From assembly GCA_017395725.1 (NCBI GenBank), contig JAFQOB010000010.1:1-10214 (forward strand): a DNA stretch of 10,214 nt, read 5' to 3'. The notes beneath the pieces were generated by a model that saw only the letters and a program-made list of their open reading frames with translations, did no database searches and was not told the DNA's origin. Position numbers and translations under genes: made by a program. This document shows, one piece after another, positions 7,777 to 10,214 of this stretch (its first letter is position 1; each line of letters begins with the position of its first letter). This DNA is from Clostridia bacterium. GTDB lineage: Bacteria; Bacillota_A; Clostridia; Oscillospirales; CAG-272.

Positions 7777-9495
7777 TTATGCTTTCTTCTTGCCTGTAAT
7801 GAACTTGATTACAAAAAGTGTAGCAATCATAAGTACAATCGCAATCGCAAGTGAAATAATCGCATTCTGTACGAAAGCTGCAATAACAAAGCTTACGAAA
7901 GATACTGCCGCAACAGTTATTGCATAGGGAAGCTGTGTCGAAACGTGGTTAAGATGGTCGCACTGTGCACCTGCCAAAGACATAATCGTCGTATCGGAAA
8001 TGGGTGAGCAGTGGTCACCGCATACTGCACCTGCAAGACATGCGGATATACCAATTATCAAAATTGTTGAATCTGCGGGGAATATTGCAGTTACTATAGG
8101 AATAAGTATTCCAAAGGTTCCCCAAGAAGTTCCGGTAGCAAATGCAAGTCCACACGCAACAAGGAATATAACTGCGGGTAAGAGGTTGCTGAGTCCTGCA
8201 GCCGCGCCTTCCATCATCTGTGCTACAAATACCTTTGCACCGAGAAGGCTTGTCATATTCTTCAATGCTGTCGCCATCGTAAGAATCATAATAGCGGGTA
8301 CCATTGCCTTAAAGCCTTCGGGAATACTTTCCATACAAGACTTAAAGCTGATTACGCGGCGAATATTATAGTAAATTACAGATGCTATGAATGCTATAAG
8401 ACCGCCCCAAGGCAAGCCTACGGTAGCATCTGTATTGGAGAACGCCTCAATTACGTTCATATTTGCAAAGCTATAACCGTTTCCGTTGTAAACCAACGCC
8501 AATACGCAGAACACAATAAGAGCAAGTACGGGGAAAATCAAATCGAAGACTCTTCCCTTAGAATTTTCTCCCTCTTCTTCCTTAGCTACTATAATCTCAC
8601 CGGAAGTAAACAAGTCTCCCTTTTCTGCATTCGCTTCGTGCTTTTTCATAGGCCCGAAGTCTATCTTCATTACCACAATTCCGATAATAAACACAAATGT
8701 AAGCAATGAATAGAAGTTATAAGGAATAGCCTTTATAAACAACGCAAGACCTTCGCCCTCTTCTGCATAGCTCGCAACTGCTGCAGCCCAAGAAGAAATG
8801 GGAGCTATCATACAAACGGGTGCCGCTGTAGCATCAATAAGATATGCAAGCTTTGAGCGTGAAATCTTATGTGTGTCTGTTACGGGACGCATAACCGAAC
8901 CAACTGTCAAGCAGTTGAAATAGTCGTCAATAAATATAAGCAAACCCAAAATAAAGGTTGCTATAGATGCACCTATCTTTGAATGTATATGAGTCTTTGC
9001 CCATCTGCCAAATGCCGCAGAACCGCCCGACTTGTTTATCAAAGAAACAATAGCACCAAGAATAACAAGGAATGCAAATATACCTGCTGTGCCGGATATT
9101 GCGGAAATAATTCCGCCTTCAACAACGTTGTCAATAGTCGAAGTTACGTTAAAGTTTGCCGCAAGTAAACCACCCGCAACAATACCTACAAACAATGAAG
9201 AGTATACTTCTTTTGTTATCAACGCCAATACTATCGCTATAACGGGGGGAATCAATGCCCAGAACGTTGCAAACAAAGGCATATCTGCCCTTACTGTCTC
9301 AAGGGCTGTCTTGGAGTTCGCTTCAAAATTTTCGTCGCTTCCGCTGTTCGTCGTATATTCGTCAAGATAGCCTACAGCCGTATCATAGTCCGTATAATCG
9401 GGTGCAGCCTCTTCAGCACATACAACAGTCGCAAAAGCCATAGTTATCATAAACACCAACGTTATGATAGCAAATAACTTTCTGTGTCTAAACAT
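7777..9495 (-). CDS. NhaC-family Na+/H+ antiporter (or related solute antiporter) with exported acidic N-terminus
   Basis: This 572-residue polytopic membrane protein belongs to the NhaC ion-transporter family. Recognisable blocks are IDDYFNCLTVG (188-198), TGTSWGTFGILIP (454-466), GDHCSPISDTT (493-503) and CDHLNHVSTQLPYA (512-525). The family exchanges Na+ for H+, but relatives carry malate/lactate, tyrosine, lysine or methionine, so the substrate is not fixed by sequence. Residues 1-27 look like a cleavable signal peptide (MFRHRK, hydrophobic core, VCA before EEA). A polar acidic stretch to about residue 72 follows, before the first transport helix. A charged loop (about 280-316) splits the membrane part. 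The ATG at 9493-9495 has AAGGAG (9505-9510) nine bases upstream. It is a single-gene unit, divergent from feoA, with its own promoter and terminator. I leave the symbol blank because the subfamily is uncertain. Confidence 0.9.
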   Translation of the reverse strand: MFRHRKLFAIITLVFMITMAFATVVCAEEAAPDYTDYDTAVGYLDEYTTNSGSDENFEANSKTALETVRADMPLFATFWALIPPVIAIVLALITKEVYSSLFVGIVAGGLLAANFNVTSTIDNVVEGGIISAISGTAGIFAFLVILGAIVSLINKSGGSAAFGRWAKTHIHSKIGASIATFILGLLIFIDDYFNCLTVGSVMRPVTDTHKISRSKLAYLIDATAAPVCMIAPISSWAAAVASYAEEGEGLALFIKAIPYNFYSLLTFVFIIGIVVMKIDFGPMKKHEANAEKGDLFTSGEIIVAKEEEGENSKGRVFDLIFPVLALIVFCVLALVYNGNGYSFANMNVIEAFSNTDATVGLPWGGLIAFIASVIYYNIRRVISFKSCMESIPEGFKAMVPAIMILTMATALKNMTSLLGAKVFVAQMMEGAAAGLSNLLPAVIFLVACGLAFATGTSWGTFGILIPIVTAIFPADSTILIIGISACLAGAVCGDHCSPISDTTIMSLAGAQCDHLNHVSTQLPYAITVAAVSFVSFVIAAFVQNAIISLAIAIVLMIATLFVIKFITGKKKA

Positions 9496-9517
9496 TTTTA
9501 TTTTCTCCTTTTTTTGA

Positions 9518-9543
9518 TAAATATTGACTCAATTCAATATTTA
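9518..9543 (-). promoter_or_regulatory. Inverted repeat in the NhaC gene leader, candidate operator or mRNA stem
   Basis: TAAATATTGA (9518-9527) and TCAATATTTA (9534-9543) are a perfect 10-bp inverted repeat with six bases between. TTGA/TCAA pairing is available further out, offset by three bases. It lies about 14-39 bases after the predicted transcription start and ends just before the ribosome binding site. It could bind a repressor or fold in the mRNA; the pairing is almost all A-U, which makes the DNA-operator reading more likely. Confidence 0.5.
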
Positions 9544-9563
9544 TTATCAATTATTTACATATT

Positions 9564-9592
9564 ATTATATTAAGTATTTAATAAATTGTCAA
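9564..9592 (-). promoter_or_regulatory. Consensus sigma-A promoter of the NhaC-family gene
   Basis: On the minus strand a perfect TTGACA (9592-9587) and a perfect TATAAT (9569-9564) are separated by exactly 17 bases. The predicted start is near 9557, leaving a leader of about 62 bases. A fully consensus promoter suggests high basal expression, perhaps limited by the dyad downstream of it. Confidence 0.88.
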
Positions 9593-9632
9593 CAGTTTAA
9601 TTATTTTTTGACAACTTTTTTTAAAAAAGCTC

Positions 9633-9661
9633 TTGACTTTTTTAAAAAACGGTGTTATCAT
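9633..9661 (+). promoter_or_regulatory. Sigma-A-type promoter of feoA
   Basis: TTGACT (9633-9638) is separated by 17 bases from TATCAT (9656-9661), which puts transcription start near 9668. The spacer is an A/T tract (TTTTTAAAAAA). A second TTGACA with its own T/A tract lies 25 bases upstream (9608-9628) in AT-rich DNA that could act as an upstream element. Confidence 0.78.
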
Positions 9662-9670
9662 ATCAAAGCA

Positions 9671-9686
9671 GTTAGCAGAGACTAAC
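9671..9686 (+). promoter_or_regulatory. GTTAG-N6-CTAAC dyad 1, candidate feoA operator
   Basis: GTTAG (9671-9675), six bases, then CTAAC (9682-9686), with one extra A/T pair outside. It begins just after the predicted feoA transcription start, where a bound repressor would block transcription. The half-sites resemble those of DtxR/IdeR operators (GTTAG...CTAAC around a short centre), but the centre here is longer. Two further copies with the same spacing lie downstream of feoA. Confidence 0.6.
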
Positions 9687-9709
9687 TTATTATTAAGGAG
9701 TGATTGTCT

Positions 9710-9922
9710 GTGAATTTAACAAGTGCAGTTGAAGGAACTGAATATATTATAAAAGACATCAAAACCGATGACGAAGAGCTTAATGCATTTCTTTTTTCAT
9801 TAGGTTGTTACGCAGGAGAACCCATTACAGTCATCTCTCACCTAAACGGCGGTTGCGTTGTCTCTATCAAAGACGGCAGATACAATATCGACAACGAGCT
9901 CGCTTCTGCTATATTAATCTAA
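9710..9922 (+). CDS. feoA: Ferrous iron transport accessory protein FeoA
   Basis: A 70-residue cytoplasmic protein with the SH3-like FeoA fold, expected to bind or modulate the FeoB Fe2+ channel. The family pattern is visible: an early Gly followed by TEYIIKDI, an acidic stretch, LFSLGCYAGEPITVIS, an NGGCVV turn, then the strand YNIDNELASAILI that closes FeoA domains. I chose the GTG at 9710-9712 because AAGGAG (9695-9700) lies nine bases upstream. The in-frame TTG at 9704 would leave only three bases and add two residues. The length is normal for FeoA. It is followed by feoB after 143 bases, an unusually long gap for this pair, containing two stem-loops and a possible weak terminator. Confidence 0.9.
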   Translation: MNLTSAVEGTEYIIKDIKTDDEELNAFLFSLGCYAGEPITVISHLNGGCVVSIKDGRYNIDNELASAILI

Positions 9923-9930
9923 AAAATATC

Positions 9931-9952
9931 GCCGATTTCCTCGGCTTTATTT
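9931..9952 (+). terminator. Weak terminator-like hairpin after feoA
   Basis: GCCGA (9931-9935) and TCGGC (9941-9945) form a 5-bp GC-rich stem with loop TTTCC, followed by TTTATTT. It starts eight bases after the feoA stop. The stem is short, so partial termination between feoA and feoB is the most that can be supported. Confidence 0.45.
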
Positions 9953-9963
9953 AAAACCTCGCG

Positions 9964-9979
9964 GTTAGCTTCGGCTAAC
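9964..9979 (+). promoter_or_regulatory. GTTAG-N6-CTAAC dyad 2
   Basis: GTTAG (9964-9968), CTTCGG, CTAAC (9975-9979). The pairing extends to GGTTAGC-TTCG-GCTAACC, a 7-bp stem closed by a UUCG tetraloop if transcribed. It can therefore be read either as a DNA operator identical in spacing to dyad 1 or as a very stable RNA hairpin. Confidence 0.6.
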
Positions 9980-9997
9980 CTTTGATAAACACCTCGA

Positions 9998-10013
9998 GTT
10001 AGCCGCCGCTAAC
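9998..10013 (+). promoter_or_regulatory. GTTAG-N6-CTAAC dyad 3
   Basis: GTTAG (9998-10002), CCGCCG, CTAAC (10009-10013), which pairs as GTTAGC-CGCC-GCTAAC. It starts 34 bases after dyad 2 and shares the preceding ACCTCG with it, so the two look like a tandem duplication. It ends four bases before a possible -35 element (TTGAAA, 10017-10022) of an internal feoB promoter. Confidence 0.6.
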
Positions 10014-10016
10014 ATA

Positions 10017-10044
10017 TTGAAATCTGAAATTTTTTTATTATAAT
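10017..10044 (+). promoter_or_regulatory. Possible internal promoter of feoB
   Basis: TTGAAA (10017-10022), 16 bases, TATAAT (10039-10044). The predicted start near 10051 would fall on the feoB ribosome binding site (AGGAGA, 10051-10056), leaving almost no leader, which argues against strong use. AT-richness makes a chance TATAAT likely. Confidence 0.3.
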
Positions 10045-10065
10045 AAAAGTAGGAGAGTACTTAAA

Positions 10066-10214
10066 ATGAGAATTGCTTTGACAGGCAACCCCAACAGTGG
10101 TAAAACCACAATGTACAACGCCCTTACCGGTAAAAACGAAAAAGTCGGAAATTGGGCAGGCGTTACGGTAGACAAAAAAGAAGCTCCCATAAAAAAGAGC
10201 ATCTTTAACGAAGG
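10066..10214 (+). CDS. feoB: Ferrous iron transporter FeoB, N-terminal fragment
   Basis: Only the first 49 codons are in the window; the gene runs off the right edge. FeoB is the large inner-membrane Fe2+ transporter with a cytoplasmic GTPase-like domain at its N-terminus. Visible here are the beginning [15 protein letters not shown], which holds the G1/P-loop GNPNSGKT, and [13 protein letters not shown], the characteristic FeoB switch-I/G2 region. ATG at 10066-10068 has AGGAGA (10051-10056) about ten bases upstream. The order feoA then feoB on one strand is standard. Whether the membrane part is intact cannot be seen. Confidence 0.95.
   Translation, partial: MRIALTGNPNSGKTTMYNALTGKNEKVGNWAGVTVDKKEAPIKKSIFNE

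Noticed and set aside
9496..9703. Riboswitch (lysine, SAM or Mn/NiCo type) in the leader of the NhaC-family gene or feoA
   Set aside because: The leaders are only about 62 and 42 bases, AT-rich and lack any recognisable aptamer core or expression-platform terminator.
9704..9709. TTG start for feoA
   Set aside because: Only three bases separate it from AAGGAG; the GTG at 9710 has correct spacing and gives a normal FeoA length.

Overview
The window comes from a low-to-moderate-GC, Gram-positive-type anaerobe, most likely a gut-associated member of the Clostridia (Ruminococcaceae/Oscillospiraceae-like). The reasons are AAGGAG/GGAGG-type ribosome binding sites, near-consensus TTGACA/TATAAT promoters in AT-rich spacers, feoA/feoB as separate small and large genes, a BmrCD/TM287-288-type ABC pair and a clostridial-style NhaC carrier. 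This placement is inferred from style, not from a database match.

Layout. Bases 1-803 (+) are the 3' end of a secreted or surface protein with an Ig-like domain followed by a C39-type papain-fold domain. A hairpin terminator (815-851) separates it from the convergent copA (853-3312, -), a Cu+-exporting P1B-ATPase with a metal-binding HMA domain at each end and its own TTGACT-18-TATAAT promoter. Next are two overlapping minus-strand genes (7176 down to 3501) for the two halves of a heterodimeric ABC exporter, one half with a degenerate ATPase site, followed by hairpins and a U-tract terminator. Bases 7177-7776 contain no gene; they hold three different palindromic repeat structures and the terminator of the next gene. 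An NhaC-family Na+/H+ (or solute) antiporter gene (7777-9495, -) follows, then a divergent promoter region. Finally feoA (9710-9922, +) and the start of feoB (10066 to the window edge, +) encode a ferrous iron uptake system.

How the genes relate. The theme is membrane transport: copper export, drug/lipid-type ABC export, Na+/H+ or solute antiport, and Fe2+ import. Each unit has its own promoter, so this looks like four neighbouring transport units and not one pathway. Clear co-function is seen only within the ABC pair (8-bp overlap, complementary ATP-site asymmetry) and within feoA-feoB.

The most interesting non-coding signal is an exactly spaced dyad, GTTAG-N6-CTAAC, found three times around feoA: once at the predicted feoA transcription start and twice in the feoA-feoB gap. 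It looks like a metal-regulator operator or a stem-loop repeat. I saw no CRISPR array, phage, transposase, rRNA or tRNA. The coding content is otherwise ordinary.
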